Below, in pieces: positions 17,842-25,562 of a stretch of 64,000 nucleotides of DNA. A program made the position numbers and the translations under genes. The notes beneath the pieces were generated by a model that saw only the letters and a list, made by a program, of their open reading frames with translations, was not told where the DNA came from and searched no databases. Numbering within the stretch: the stretch's first letter is position 1; each line of letters starts with the position of its first letter. This DNA is from Roseateles oligotrophus (lineage in GTDB: Bacteria > Pseudomonadota > Gammaproteobacteria > Burkholderiales > Burkholderiaceae_C): contig NZ_JAJIRN010000010.1 in NCBI RefSeq assembly GCF_025717515.1, positions 230,243 through 294,242 of the forward strand, written 5' to 3'.

Positions 17842-20319
17842 TCAGGCCAGCCAGTCCGGCTTTTCAGACCAGGCGGCAACCCAGGCGGGCACGGCGGCGG
17901 CGGGCATGGGGCGGGCGATGCCATAACCCTGAGCCAGCTCGCAACCCAGGGCCAGCAGGCGCTCGCCATGCGCGGCGGTCTCCACGCCCTCGGCAATGAC
18001 CTGGCGACCGAAGGCCTTGGCCAGGCCAATCACGCCGGTGACGATGGCCAGATCGTCGGGGTTGACCAGCATGTCACGGACAAAGGTCTGGTCGATCTTC
18101 AGCAGCTTGATCGGCAGGCGGCGCAAGTAAGTCAGCGATGAATAGCCGGTGCCAAAGTCATCGAGCGCGAAATGCACACCCAGGGTTTGGCAGGCGTGCA
18201 TCAGCTTGGACATCTGAGCCATGTCTTCCAGGGCGCTCGTTTCCAGCACCTCCAACTGCAGGCCACAAGCCTGGTCACCCGCGGCGGGGAGCAGCAAGGC
18301 GGACAGGCGCGACACGAAATTGGCCTGTTGCAGTTGCATCGCGCAGACATTGACGCTGACTTGCAAGTCCAGACCCTCGGCGCGCCAGAGGGTGATTTGC
18401 CGCAGGGCCTGCGCAATCACCCATTCCCCCAAGTCCACGCTGAGCGCTTGATCTTCGATCAACGGTAGAAAAGCCGCCGGTGGCAGCTCGCCGCGCTGTG
18501 GGTGCTGCCAGCGAATCAGGGCCTCGACGCCGACCACGGCATTCGTGCGCATATTGACCTTGGGCTGGTAGCAGAGCTTGAACTGGCCAAGGGCTAGGGC
18601 GCTGCGCATCTCCGCCAGGCCTTCGCGCTGCTGCGTGGCCGCAGTTTCATGCGCAATATCGAACAGATGAAAGCGATTCTTGCCGGCTTGTTTGGCCAGA
18701 TACATGGCTTGGTCGGCATGGCGGATCAGGCGGTCCGCATCGGCGCCATCTTGAGGATAGATCGTGACGCCGATGCTGGTGGAAACCTCCAGGAGCAAGT
18801 CTCCCAGGGTGACCGGCGCACTGGCCGCCTGCAGCAGGCGCTCCAAGGCCTGCTCGCAATCGCGCGGATGCGCCAGTTCGCTCAGCACCGCCACAAACTC
18901 ATCGCCACCGATGCGTGCCAGCACGTCGCCATCCCGCAGCACCGACTGCATTCGATTGGCCACGGCAATCAACAGCTCGTCGCCGGTGGCATGACCATGC
19001 CGGTCGTTGATGCTTTTGAAACCGTCGAGATCCAGATAGGCCACCGCCAATGAAAGCTTGCGGCGTCGGCATTGCGCCATGGCGTGCTGCAGCCGCTCGG
19101 CCAACAGCACCCGGTTGGGCAGGCCGGTGAGCGCGTCAAAATGGGCGTTGCGCTCAAGTTGGCGCAGATGCTGCTTGGTCTGGGTGATGTCGGTGAACAG
19201 CGCGACAAAATTCTGCGTTTCACCCTTTTTGCCCTTGACCGCGCTGATGGTGAGCATGATCGCCACGATGTCGCCCGCGCTGCGCCGAATCCACAGCTCG
19301 CCGCTCCAATAGCCGCCGGCCTGCAGATCGCGCCACAGCTGGGTATAGAAGCCGGGGGCTTGCGTCGAGGAGCGCAGCATCAGGGCGGCTCGGCCCAGCA
19401 CAGCTTCTCGCGAGTAAGCGGTGATCAGGCTGAAGGTTTCATTGACATCGATGATGTTGCCGGCGGCGTCGGTGATGACGATGCCTTCGCGGGCATGCTT
19501 GAACACATTGGCGGCCAGCAGCAACTGCTCTTCGGCGAGCTTGCGGGCGGTGATGTCGGTGCTGGTGCCCGTCATGCGCAAGGCTTGGCCTTCGGCGTCG
19601 CGGCTTGCGACCATGCCGCGGGCCAGCAGCCAGCGCCATTTGCCGTCTTTGTGCATGCGCCGATGCTCGCTGACATAGCCGGGCGTTTGCCCTGCCAGAT
19701 GGGCATGTACGGCTGCCCAGGCCGGGTCGAAGTCATCGGGGTGAATTTTGGGCGGTTCTCTGGAGCAGATATCACCGTCTAGATCGGCGCCTGAAAATCC
19801 CATCATCTCCTTCCAGCGACGCGAATACTGGGTGATGTTGGCCCTGACATCCCAATCCCAGACCCCGTCGCCAGCCCCTTCGAGGGCGAAGCGCAGCACC
19901 ACCTCGCTGGCGCTCTTGGCCTCCAACTCTGCAGCCAAGGCGCTGATGTCGCAGTAGCTTCGCAGCCAGCCACCGCTGGGCAGCATGTGGGTCGTGAGCT
20001 GCAGCGTTTTGCCCGCTGCGGTGCGGCGGGTGCTGCTCGAATTCTGTGCAGGGGCAAAGTCCTCCGCCGGCGCCCCCCGCGCGCCTTGATAGCCAGCGAT
20101 TTGCTGGCCCGTACAGCGCTCGGCGACCCAACGCGCCAGCAGTTCGACGGGCAGATCCAGCAGGATCGCGCACGCAGGGTTGCCAAAGACCAGCCGGTGC
20201 TGAGCATCGAACACCAGCAGCGCTTCGGGCAAATGGGTCAGGGCCATGTCGCTGGCGGGCAGCGCGGAACCCAGCAGCGGCGCTGCGGTGGGCTCGGGTT
20301 GCAAAAGCGGCGGATTCAT
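17842..20319 (-). CDS. PAS-GGDEF-EAL cyclic-di-GMP protein
   Basis: 825 residues and soluble, with no membrane helix. Three PAS-type sensor regions occupy about 20-380, including a PAC signature around GTSTDITARKLAEEQLL. The cyclase domain has GGDEF intact at 471-475 with the I-site RDGD five residues ahead. The phosphodiesterase domain has EAL at 599-601, DDFGTGYSSL at 720-729, KIDQTFVRDM and AEGVET, all the residues for metal binding and catalysis. Both domains therefore look active, and net output (synthesis or hydrolysis of c-di-GMP) presumably depends on PAS signals. It is monocistronic. The stop lies about 100 bases from the converging DUF2306-like gene. Confidence 0.95.
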   Translation of the reverse strand: MNPPLLQPEPTAAPLLGSALPASDMALTHLPEALLVFDAQHRLVFGNPACAILLDLPVELLARWVAERCTGQQIAGYQGARGAPAEDFAPAQNSSSTRRTAAGKTLQLTTHMLPSGGWLRSYCDISALAAELEAKSASEVVLRFALEGAGDGVWDWDVRANITQYSRRWKEMMGFSGADLDGDICSREPPKIHPDDFDPAWAAVHAHLAGQTPGYVSEHRRMHKDGKWRWLLARGMVASRDAEGQALRMTGTSTDITARKLAEEQLLLAANVFKHAREGIVITDAAGNIIDVNETFSLITAYSREAVLGRAALMLRSSTQAPGFYTQLWRDLQAGGYWSGELWIRRSAGDIVAIMLTISAVKGKKGETQNFVALFTDITQTKQHLRQLERNAHFDALTGLPNRVLLAERLQHAMAQCRRRKLSLAVAYLDLDGFKSINDRHGHATGDELLIAVANRMQSVLRDGDVLARIGGDEFVAVLSELAHPRDCEQALERLLQAASAPVTLGDLLLEVSTSIGVTIYPQDGADADRLIRHADQAMYLAKQAGKNRFHLFDIAHETAATQQREGLAEMRSALALGQFKLCYQPKVNMRTNAVVGVEALIRWQHPQRGELPPAAFLPLIEDQALSVDLGEWVIAQALRQITLWRAEGLDLQVSVNVCAMQLQQANFVSRLSALLLPAAGDQACGLQLEVLETSALEDMAQMSKLMHACQTLGVHFALDDFGTGYSSLTYLRRLPIKLLKIDQTFVRDMLVNPDDLAIVTGVIGLAKAFGRQVIAEGVETAAHGERLLALGCELAQGYGIARPMPAAAVPAWVAAWSEKPDWLA

Positions 20320-20409
20320 CGTGGCGGCAGTTTATCGGCGCAGGCCAGAGCGTGCGCGGCATGATCCGGTTCGGCCCTCAATCTTAAAAGGACGAGTGTG
20401 CTGCCGTTC

Positions 20410-20612
20410 AATCGCGCCTGGGATTTCGGCGCCATTGCCATGCTTTGGTTGGCGTTTTTTGCTGCTGGGCCAAGCCATCAAGAGCATCGACCTCGCCGTG
20501 GCCCATGCGATGTGGGGCTCAATCGGCATTCTGAGTACGGCCATCTGCGGACGGCTGCAGTTCGGCCATCGACTCAAGCCGATTGCTTGGCTGGGCATTG
20601 CGCTCGGCACAC
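20410..20612 (+). pseudogene. Relic of an SMR-family efflux protein
   Basis: The frame beginning near 20455 encodes FLLLGQAIKSIDLAVAHAMW followed by GSIGILSTAICGRLQFGHRLKP and AWLGIALGT. This matches the second half of EmrE/Sug-type small multidrug transporters (helix 3 with A-A-WxGxGxx and helix 4). The preceding helix is in the next frame (FGAIAMLWLAFF, about 20425-20460), so at least one frameshift occurs near 20460. The N-terminal helix with the essential glutamate is missing, and the 3' end runs straight into a different relic. It is therefore non-functional. No part of it is long enough to stand as a gene. Confidence 0.65.
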
Positions 20613-20625
20613 CACCTTCGGTGCA

Positions 20626-20700
20626 TGACCGTGGCCTGGTTCATTGCCGCCAATTCCCTGTTTCTTGGCCCACCCCAAGGCCCGGAGCGCATGAGGAGCG
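20626..20700 (+). pseudogene. Relic of the DUF2306-like protein tail
   Basis: Starting at ATG 20626, the frame reads MTVAWFIAANSLFLGPPQG. This is near-identical to residues of the intact gene at 17008-17739 (MTVALFIAANSLFLGQPQ), and the DNA is similar too. Only this one helix is preserved. It is fused directly to the SMR relic, so two unrelated membrane genes were joined and lost here. Confidence 0.7.
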
Positions 20701-20769
20701 GCTGCGGCTTTACTCTGTAGTGACTACAGGCAATCAAATCAAGCCTTGCCAACAATCAAGCACGCCACC

Positions 20770-21507
20770 ATGCCTCAGACAGCCGAAATTTCTTCTTCCT
20801 CGCCCTCGGCAAGCCTCTTGCTTGCGACCCCTTTGTTGGACTATCAGCATTCGTCCGTCGCCCAGTTGGTGGCGGCGCGCGGCTGGCGAAATCTGGCCGA
20901 GTTCGAGCGCATCGGCGCCATCTATGACTTCGTTCGCAATGAGTTGCCGTTTGGCTACAACGCCAGCGACGACATGCCCGCCTCGGCGGTGTTGGCCGAT
21001 GGCTATGGCCAATGCAATACCAAAAGCACGCTTTTAATGGCCTTGCTGCGCGCCAGTGGCGTGGCTTGCCGCTTGCATGGCTTCACCATCGACAAGGCCT
21101 TGCAGAAGGGCGCGGTTAGCGGCATCGCCTTCTGGCTGGCGCCGCGCAATATTGTGCATAGCTGGGTCGAAGTCAGCTTCAAGAACGCGTGGATCAACCT
21201 GGAAGGTTTCATTCTTGATCAAGGCTATCTCGCCGCCGTGCAAGAACGTTTTGCTGGGCAAATGGCATTCTGCGGCTACGGCATCGCGACGCCGGATCTC
21301 GCTGCCCCTGCCGTGCAATGGCGCGGCAGCCACACCTATATTCAAAAAGACGGCATCAACCAGGACTTCGGTCTTTTCGACAGCCCCGACGCGTTCTACG
21401 CTCGCCATGGCGTCAATCTGAGCGGCCTGAAACGCTGGCTCTACAGCAAGCTTATTCGCCACGGGATGAATCGTCGGGTGGCGAAGATTCGGCAGGGGCG
21501 AGGCTGA
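20770..21507 (+). CDS. Transglutaminase-like cysteine protein
   Basis: 245 residues from the ATG at 20770 (an in-frame ATG eight codons earlier is possible). The core has the transglutaminase-like pattern: ERIGAIYDFVRNELPFGYN, then a catalytic-type cysteine in GYGQCNTKSTLLMALLRASGV, and a histidine in NIVHSWVEV; the expected third residue lies in AWINLEGFI. Bacterial proteins with this fold are usually proteases or amide hydrolases rather than cross-linkers. There is no signal peptide, so it is cytosolic. A hairpin starting at its stop codon probably ends the transcript. Confidence 0.85.
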   Translation: MPQTAEISSSSPSASLLLATPLLDYQHSSVAQLVAARGWRNLAEFERIGAIYDFVRNELPFGYNASDDMPASAVLADGYGQCNTKSTLLMALLRASGVACRLHGFTIDKALQKGAVSGIAFWLAPRNIVHSWVEVSFKNAWINLEGFILDQGYLAAVQERFAGQMAFCGYGIATPDLAAPAVQWRGSHTYIQKDGINQDFGLFDSPDAFYARHGVNLSGLKRWLYSKLIRHGMNRRVAKIRQGRG

Positions 21508-21536
21508 ACCCTCTGCGCGTTCTTGCGCAGGGTTCA
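21505..21536. terminator. Hairpin between converging genes
   Basis: TGAACCCT (21505-21512, including the stop codon) pairs with AGGGTTCA (21529-21536) and GCGC (21515-21518) with GCGC (21525-21528), with a two-base bulge. It lies between the transglutaminase-like gene (+) and the TrmO-like gene (-). No T-run follows, so termination is plausible but unproven. Confidence 0.5.
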
Positions 21537-21551
21537 ACCTCCCCCCTGCCG

Positions 21552-22028
21552 CTATTGCGGCTGCTTGCGCGACCAATACGCTTGCATCAGTTCATGCGAC
21601 CAAGCCGGTTGGCGGACTTGCTGGCGTGGCAGGAACTCGGTCATCACCGGTTTGATGTCCAGCACAGGTGTGCCATGGATGGCATCGAGCTCGGCCACAA
21701 ACAACTGGCAGCCCGCCACTCGCAGCAGCCGGCAGATCGTGCTGCCGATTCGATTGGGCCGGTTCTTGCCGCGTTGGGCAAAGATGCCGACGGCCGGCCA
21801 AGCGGGGTTGTTCCTGGGGTGTCTTGCGCCGCACACTATCTTGGACGGGTCCAGCTCATGGAAGAGGAACAGCACTTCAACATGGGAGAACTCGGCCAGA
21901 CCCGCCAACGCATCGGCCGTGAAGCCTTCGGCAAGAGTGATGCAGGCTTCTTCGCCGCCCCAGAAATCGTCTTCCGCGTGCGGGCGGATGGCGTCGACAA
22001 ACCCGATCGCTTCAATCTGCGCCTTCAT
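21552..22028 (-). CDS. TrmO/TsaA-family tRNA methyltransferase
   Basis: 158 residues from the ATG at 22028 (MKAQIEAIGFV), which matches the usual start of the UPF0066/TsaA family; the longer frame adds 13 unrelated residues. Family blocks are FSHVEVLFLFHELDPS, the strongly conserved ARHPRNNPAWPAVGIFAQRG and KNRPNRIGSTICRLL, and the C-terminal GTPVLDIKPVMTEFLP. Established members (E. coli TrmO) use S-adenosylmethionine to N6-methylate t6A37 of tRNA-Thr. This protein lacks the extra C-terminal domain of E. coli TrmO, so it corresponds to the shorter group whose substrate is less certain. Monocistronic. Confidence 0.85.
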   Translation of the reverse strand: MKAQIEAIGFVDAIRPHAEDDFWGGEEACITLAEGFTADALAGLAEFSHVEVLFLFHELDPSKIVCGARHPRNNPAWPAVGIFAQRGKNRPNRIGSTICRLLRVAGCQLFVAELDAIHGTPVLDIKPVMTEFLPRQQVRQPAWSHELMQAYWSRKQPQ

Positions 22029-22447
22029 CGCGACGCCGCCATGGCAAAACCGGCCCCGCCTGGGCATTGCCCAGCAACAGGCAGTCGAAGGCGCAAGGAC
22101 TGGGTCGCGGAGGGCGAAGCGGCCTGCGGTGAATGTGATCTCGTCGGACTTGTTGTCATCAGGGCTTGCTGCGGCAAATGGCCGCCGGCCCGGCTATTCT
22201 CGCCGGGTGCGGCGGCCCTTTTTCGAGCCAAGGCAGCCCAAGCAGTTAAATGGGGTCAGGTTCATTTTTTAGTTAAATGAACCTGACCCCAATTTCGTCC
22301 GAAGGATGCGAAGCGTCCCAAGGGCAATTGAATGGCCATGGCCAAACTTTAGCCACTGGGTGCGCAAGGCTTGCAGCCCGGATACTGTCCGCCCATGAAC
22401 CCGCTTTGTACCTTTTACACAGACCTCTAGAGCGCGCGCCGCATCCA
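22029..22447. other. 419-base divergent intergenic region
   Basis: Between the TrmO-like and DUF885 genes. It contains the palindromic GGGTCAGG element at 22251-22291. An open frame in line with the DUF885 gene begins inside that element (22277) but its first 57 codons look like translated repeat and spacer rather than protein. No promoter could be fixed. Confidence 0.6.
22251..22291. repeat. Perfect 17-bp palindromic GGGTCAGG element
   Basis: TGGGGTCAGGTTCATTT at 22251-22267 is repeated in perfect inverse at 22275-22291, with a 7-base loop TTTAGTT. AT-rich TTAAA/AATTT flanks lie on both sides. Related arms occur at 9131, 23885 and 44199-44236, so it is a dispersed element in this genome. 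By resemblance it is a REP-like, RAYT-mobilised type of repeat (inference). Confidence 0.85.
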
Positions 22448-23827
22448 ATGAACGAGAAAATTTCTGCGCTGTTTGCCGGGCTGTGCCTGGCTGCGTCCTT
22501 GGCCCCTGCCGAGGCCAGCACCAATAAGCCGGTCGAGCAATTCATTGCCGCTTACAGCCAAGCTCACCAGCAGCTTGGCTTGGGCGCAGAGATGGAGCTG
22601 TCCTACGTCAAGAACATCGAGCATTTGCTCAAACATAACGATGTGGCCGCGCAGCTGATGGTGCTCGACGAGTTGAGCCGGCAGTTGAAGGCGCTCGATC
22701 AGGCTGGCAGCGATAGATGCCAACAATTGCAGCTGCACCAGATCGGCTTTGAGCTGGCGTTGAACCAGCAAAAATTGGCTGTGCTCGGCCCCTATCTGTT
22801 GCTGGGCGAGCGGGCGATTTTGTCCGAACAGGGTCTGGCCAAAACCAGCCTCGGCAAGGATTGGTACGCCTATTTGCGCCGCGCCTGGTTGACCATGGAC
22901 AGCACGCCCGAGGCGCTGATGGCGATGGGGCATAGCGAACTGGAACGCGCCCTCAAGCGCTACCGCGAACTGCAAGCACGGATGGGCTACGGCGGCCGCG
23001 ACAAGGCCTTTGCCGCTTACCTGGACAGCCCCGCCTTCAGTTATCCCGATGGGGAAACGCCGCAAGCGGACTACGAGGCGCGCCAAGCGATTGTCTACAA
23101 GCATATGCACAAGCTCTTCTTGCCGACCGCGATTGCGCCGCCGCAGATTCGCCGCTCCGATTTAGGCGCAGCCTTGCCGGTGGATGGCTATTACGAGCCG
23201 GATGAGAACACCTTCTATTTCAACCGCGCGCAGGCCACTTACGGGCGCCGCAATATCGATTGGCTGCTGCTGCATGAGAGCACACCCGGCCACCACTACC
23301 AAAGCCGTTATGCGCTGGAGCAGCGTGGCTGCCCCGTCGGTCTGCCGCACGGCTTTTACTCGGCCTTTGCCGAGGGCTGGGGCGCTTATGTCGAGGAGTT
23401 CGGCGGCGAGCTGGGATTGTTTCAACAAGACTCGGATGCCTTGGGGGCGGTGGAATGGGACTTGGTGCGCTCGATCCGCGTGGTGCTCGATGTCGGCATC
23501 AACGCCTTCGGCTGGAGCGAGCAGCAGGCGCAGGATTTCTGGCGCAGCAAGCTGCCGATGTTGCCGCATTTGGCTGAGCGCGAGATCACCCGCGTGCGCA
23601 ACTGGCCGGCGCAGGCGATCACCTACAAGCAGGGTGCGGTGATGCTGCGCCAGCTGCGCGAAGCGGCCCGAGAGCGCGAAGGGGCCGCCTTTGACATCCG
23701 AGTCTTTCACGACAAGTTGCTCAAGCACGGCCCACTGCCGCTGGCGCTGCTGGCCGATGCGCTAGAGGGCGAAGGGCGAGCGGTGGGGCCCTTGCCCGGC
23801 ACAGTCGCCTTGCCAAGGACCGATTGA
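22448..23827 (+). CDS. Secreted DUF885 metallopeptidase-like protein
   Basis: 459 residues from the ATG at 22448. This start is followed at once by a Sec signal peptide (ALFAGLCLAASLAPAEA), while the longer frame begins in the palindromic repeat. The DUF885 signature is present: LLHESTPGHHYQSRY, a HExxPGHH zinc-type motif, followed by the downstream glutamate block FAEGWGAYVEE. Usual family length is about 550-600 residues, so this one is short, missing part of the N-terminal helical region. The family is thought to contain zinc-dependent carboxypeptidase-like enzymes. It is flanked on both sides by GGGTCAGG elements. Confidence 0.88.
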   Translation: MNEKISALFAGLCLAASLAPAEASTNKPVEQFIAAYSQAHQQLGLGAEMELSYVKNIEHLLKHNDVAAQLMVLDELSRQLKALDQAGSDRCQQLQLHQIGFELALNQQKLAVLGPYLLLGERAILSEQGLAKTSLGKDWYAYLRRAWLTMDSTPEALMAMGHSELERALKRYRELQARMGYGGRDKAFAAYLDSPAFSYPDGETPQADYEARQAIVYKHMHKLFLPTAIAPPQIRRSDLGAALPVDGYYEPDENTFYFNRAQATYGRRNIDWLLLHESTPGHHYQSRYALEQRGCPVGLPHGFYSAFAEGWGAYVEEFGGELGLFQQDSDALGAVEWDLVRSIRVVLDVGINAFGWSEQQAQDFWRSKLPMLPHLAEREITRVRNWPAQAITYKQGAVMLRQLREAAREREGAAFDIRVFHDKLLKHGPLPLALLADALEGEGRAVGPLPGTVALPRTD

Positions 23828-23884
23828 CGGATTGTTCAGCGGGCGCAACTCTTCGCTGCTGCGGCTTGCCTGGCTTCGAAATTA

Positions 23885-23940
23885 AATAGGGTCAGGTTAA
23901 TTTTTTCAGGCCGAAAGAGGTGGCGCGCAATTAAATGACC
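23885..23940. repeat. Decayed GGGTCAGG element
   Basis: AAATAGGGTCAGGTTAATTTTTT at about 23884-23906 resembles the left arm of the element at 22251, and TTAAATGACCCC at 23931-23942 resembles a worn right arm. It lies about 60 bases after the DUF885 stop, so that gene has a copy on each side. Confidence 0.6.
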
Positions 23941-24024
23941 CCCCGTTTTTTATCAATTGGTATCGCGGGGATTTCCAATGCAGCCGTGGGAGCAAAGACG
24001 CGGTTTTGCCAGCACCTCAATCAG

Positions 24025-24058
24025 AAAGCCCACCAGTCCTTGCGGATTGGCGGGCTTT
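24025..24058. terminator. Terminator-like hairpin
   Basis: AAAGCCCACCA (24025-24035) pairs with TGGCGGGCTTT (24048-24058) with one mismatch. The terminal AAA/TTT pairs are those of a bidirectional terminator. It sits between the DUF885 gene (+) and the Blh-like gene (-). Confidence 0.6.
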
Positions 24059-24252
24059 GGTGAAGCTTCCCATCTTGCTGCTTTGAGTCAGAAAATGGTC
24101 TGAGATGTGCTTCATCCCCCATGGCCTTACGACTGCATGGACGCCCTATTCAAGGCGATCTCACCTTCACGCTCCGATTCAGACTTCCGCCTTAGGTCGA
24201 AGCGTGAAGTCAGTTTAGACAGTGCGGCATGGCCTGTATTGCGTTTTGGCAA

Positions 24253-24597
24253 TCAAACGACTTGTTGAGCCAACATGAACAACTGCGTAGAACGCGCACC
24301 GGACCGACAAAATGCCAGCACGGGCGGCAGCGCCGCGTCCAGCGCTTGCTTCATGCTGGCCGCTTGCTCCGGGGTGATGGCACCGGCCACCACCGGCAAG
24401 TGCACATAGACCAGACCGGCCGCCTCGGCCGCCGCTTGAATGCTGCCGCTGGATGGTTGCTCGGCGCCGCCCTCTAGATCCGGGCGGTTGTTGATGACGG
24501 TCTTGAAACCCATGGCCGCAGCGCCGGCCATATCGGCCGGGGTCAGCTGGGCCGCAACATAGAACTCGGGCGTGACGGAACGAACAGGGATGCTCAT
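24253..24597 (-). CDS. Blh-like sulfur transferase/phosphatase-fold protein (TIGR01244/DUF442)
   Basis: 114 residues. It has the phosphatase/rhodanese-like pocket CRSGARST with Cys97, plus family blocks AAQLTPADM, GFKTVINNRPD and YVHLPVVAGAITPEQ. It is the N-terminal domain of Blh (beta-lactamase-like hydrolase) without the metallo-hydrolase domain. Its start lies 7 bases after the stop of the YeeE/YedE gene, in the same operon. In other bacteria Blh with two YeeE/YedE proteins (the bigR operon) deals with sulfide and persulfide. A role in sulfane-sulfur transfer is therefore likely, but the persulfide dioxygenase domain and the BigR repressor are absent here. Confidence 0.87.
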   Translation of the reverse strand: MSIPVRSVTPEFYVAAQLTPADMAGAAAMGFKTVINNRPDLEGGAEQPSSGSIQAAAEAAGLVYVHLPVVAGAITPEQAASMKQALDAALPPVLAFCRSGARSTQLFMLAQQVV

Positions 24598-24604
24598 GGT
24601 GTGC

Positions 24605-25066
24605 TTAACTTTGTTGAACTAACGGTTTATTGGAGCGGCCTTCGGCGAATTCGAAAATCGCCATACCCGCCAGCATAGCCAAGACGAAGACCATGGCCTT
24701 GGGGTTCGCGGTCGCCAGCGAGACGATCGCCGGGCCGGGGCAAAAGCCCGCCAGTCCCCAACCGCTGCCAAAAAGCAGGCTGCCGATGATGAGACGACGG
24801 TCAATATCGCGGCCGCTGGGCAGGTGCATGGCGCCACCCAGATAGCCCGCACTGCGTTGTTTGGCCAGCGCAAAAGCGCCCAGGCCGACCAAAATGGCGC
24901 CGCCCATGACAAAGGCGAGCGAGGGATCCCAAAGACCGGCCAGGTCCAGAAAGCCCAGCACCTTGCTGGGGTCCGTCATGCCCGCGATGATCAGGCCCAG
25001 CCCGAACAGCAGGCCGACGCCAAATTCAGACAGCCGGTGGTGAATGGAGGTGTTGAAGGTGCTCAT
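24605..25066 (-). CDS. YeeE/YedE-family membrane protein (second half)
   Basis: 153 residues from the ATG at 25066; the open frame extends further upstream into the neighbouring gene in a different frame and is not used. Four hydrophobic helices are visible. Family motifs are GLGLIIAGMTDPSKVLGFLD at the start and GSGWGLAGFCPGPAI with its conserved cysteine. YeeE-type proteins (TsuA) import thiosulfate or related sulfur species through cysteine-mediated contacts. It pairs with the 143-residue protein 15 bases upstream, the two together equalling one full YeeE. Confidence 0.88.
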   Translation of the reverse strand: MSTFNTSIHHRLSEFGVGLLFGLGLIIAGMTDPSKVLGFLDLAGLWDPSLAFVMGGAILVGLGAFALAKQRSAGYLGGAMHLPSGRDIDRRLIIGSLLFGSGWGLAGFCPGPAIVSLATANPKAMVFVLAMLAGMAIFEFAEGRSNKPLVQQS

Positions 25067-25080
25067 GAGGTACTCCGGGT

Positions 25081-25512
25081 TCAGCCCAGCAGATGGCGAG
25101 AGATCCAGACGACGGCAAAGCCTGCGCCCATAAAGGCCATGGTGGCGACCAGTGAGCGAGGCGACAGGCTCGCGAGCCCGCAGACACCATGGCCGCTGGT
25201 GCAACCCGAGCCGTAGCGGGCGCCCACGCCGACCAGCAAACCGGCCACGATCACCGTGCCCCAACCGGCCTCTACCGTGGCCATCACTGGCCCGGCGACC
25301 AGCCCGTACAAGGGCGCTGCGGCCAATAGCCCCAGCACCAAAGCAATGCGCCAAGCGAAGTCTGCACCGCGTGGCCGCAAGAGGCCTCCGACGATGCCGC
25401 TGATACCCAGGATGCGGCCATTCGCCAGAATAAAGAAGCTGGCCGCCAGCCCGAGCAGCAGGCCCCCGGCCAAGGAGGCCCAGGGCGTGAAATGGTTCCA
25501 ATCGATTTGCAT
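25081..25512 (-). CDS. YeeE/YedE-family membrane protein (first half)
   Basis: 143 residues with four hydrophobic helices. The diagnostic cysteine motif GSGCTSGHGVCGLASLSPRS is intact at about 100-118. It is the first gene of the yeeE-yedE-blh operon and corresponds to PmpA-type half proteins. Established relatives move thiosulfate or other reduced sulfur across the inner membrane. A separate MCP gene ends only 50 bases upstream, so the operon promoter must lie in that short gap or further up. Confidence 0.88.
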   Translation of the reverse strand: MQIDWNHFTPWASLAGGLLLGLAASFFILANGRILGISGIVGGLLRPRGADFAWRIALVLGLLAAAPLYGLVAGPVMATVEAGWGTVIVAGLLVGVGARYGSGCTSGHGVCGLASLSPRSLVATMAFMGAGFAVVWISRHLLG

Positions 25513-25562
25513 GCGTCTGACTCCTTTGACTTGAGGCCCGACCGGGGTTGGACAGGGCGTAA

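Larger units (their letters stand above)
23828..24252. other. 425-base intergenic region with repeats and hairpins
   Basis: It contains a decayed GGGTCAGG element (23885-23940), a terminator-like hairpin (24025-24058) and a further 9-bp inverted repeat (CTTCACGCT at 24165-24173 with AGCGTGAAG at 24201-24209). No gene is recognised. It lies between convergent genes, so promoters are not expected. Confidence 0.6.

Noticed and set aside
22277..22447. Upstream extension of the DUF885 gene to an ATG at 22277
   Set aside because: The extension begins inside the palindromic repeat (MNLTPI is the translated arm) and places 57 unrelated residues before a good signal peptide at 22448.
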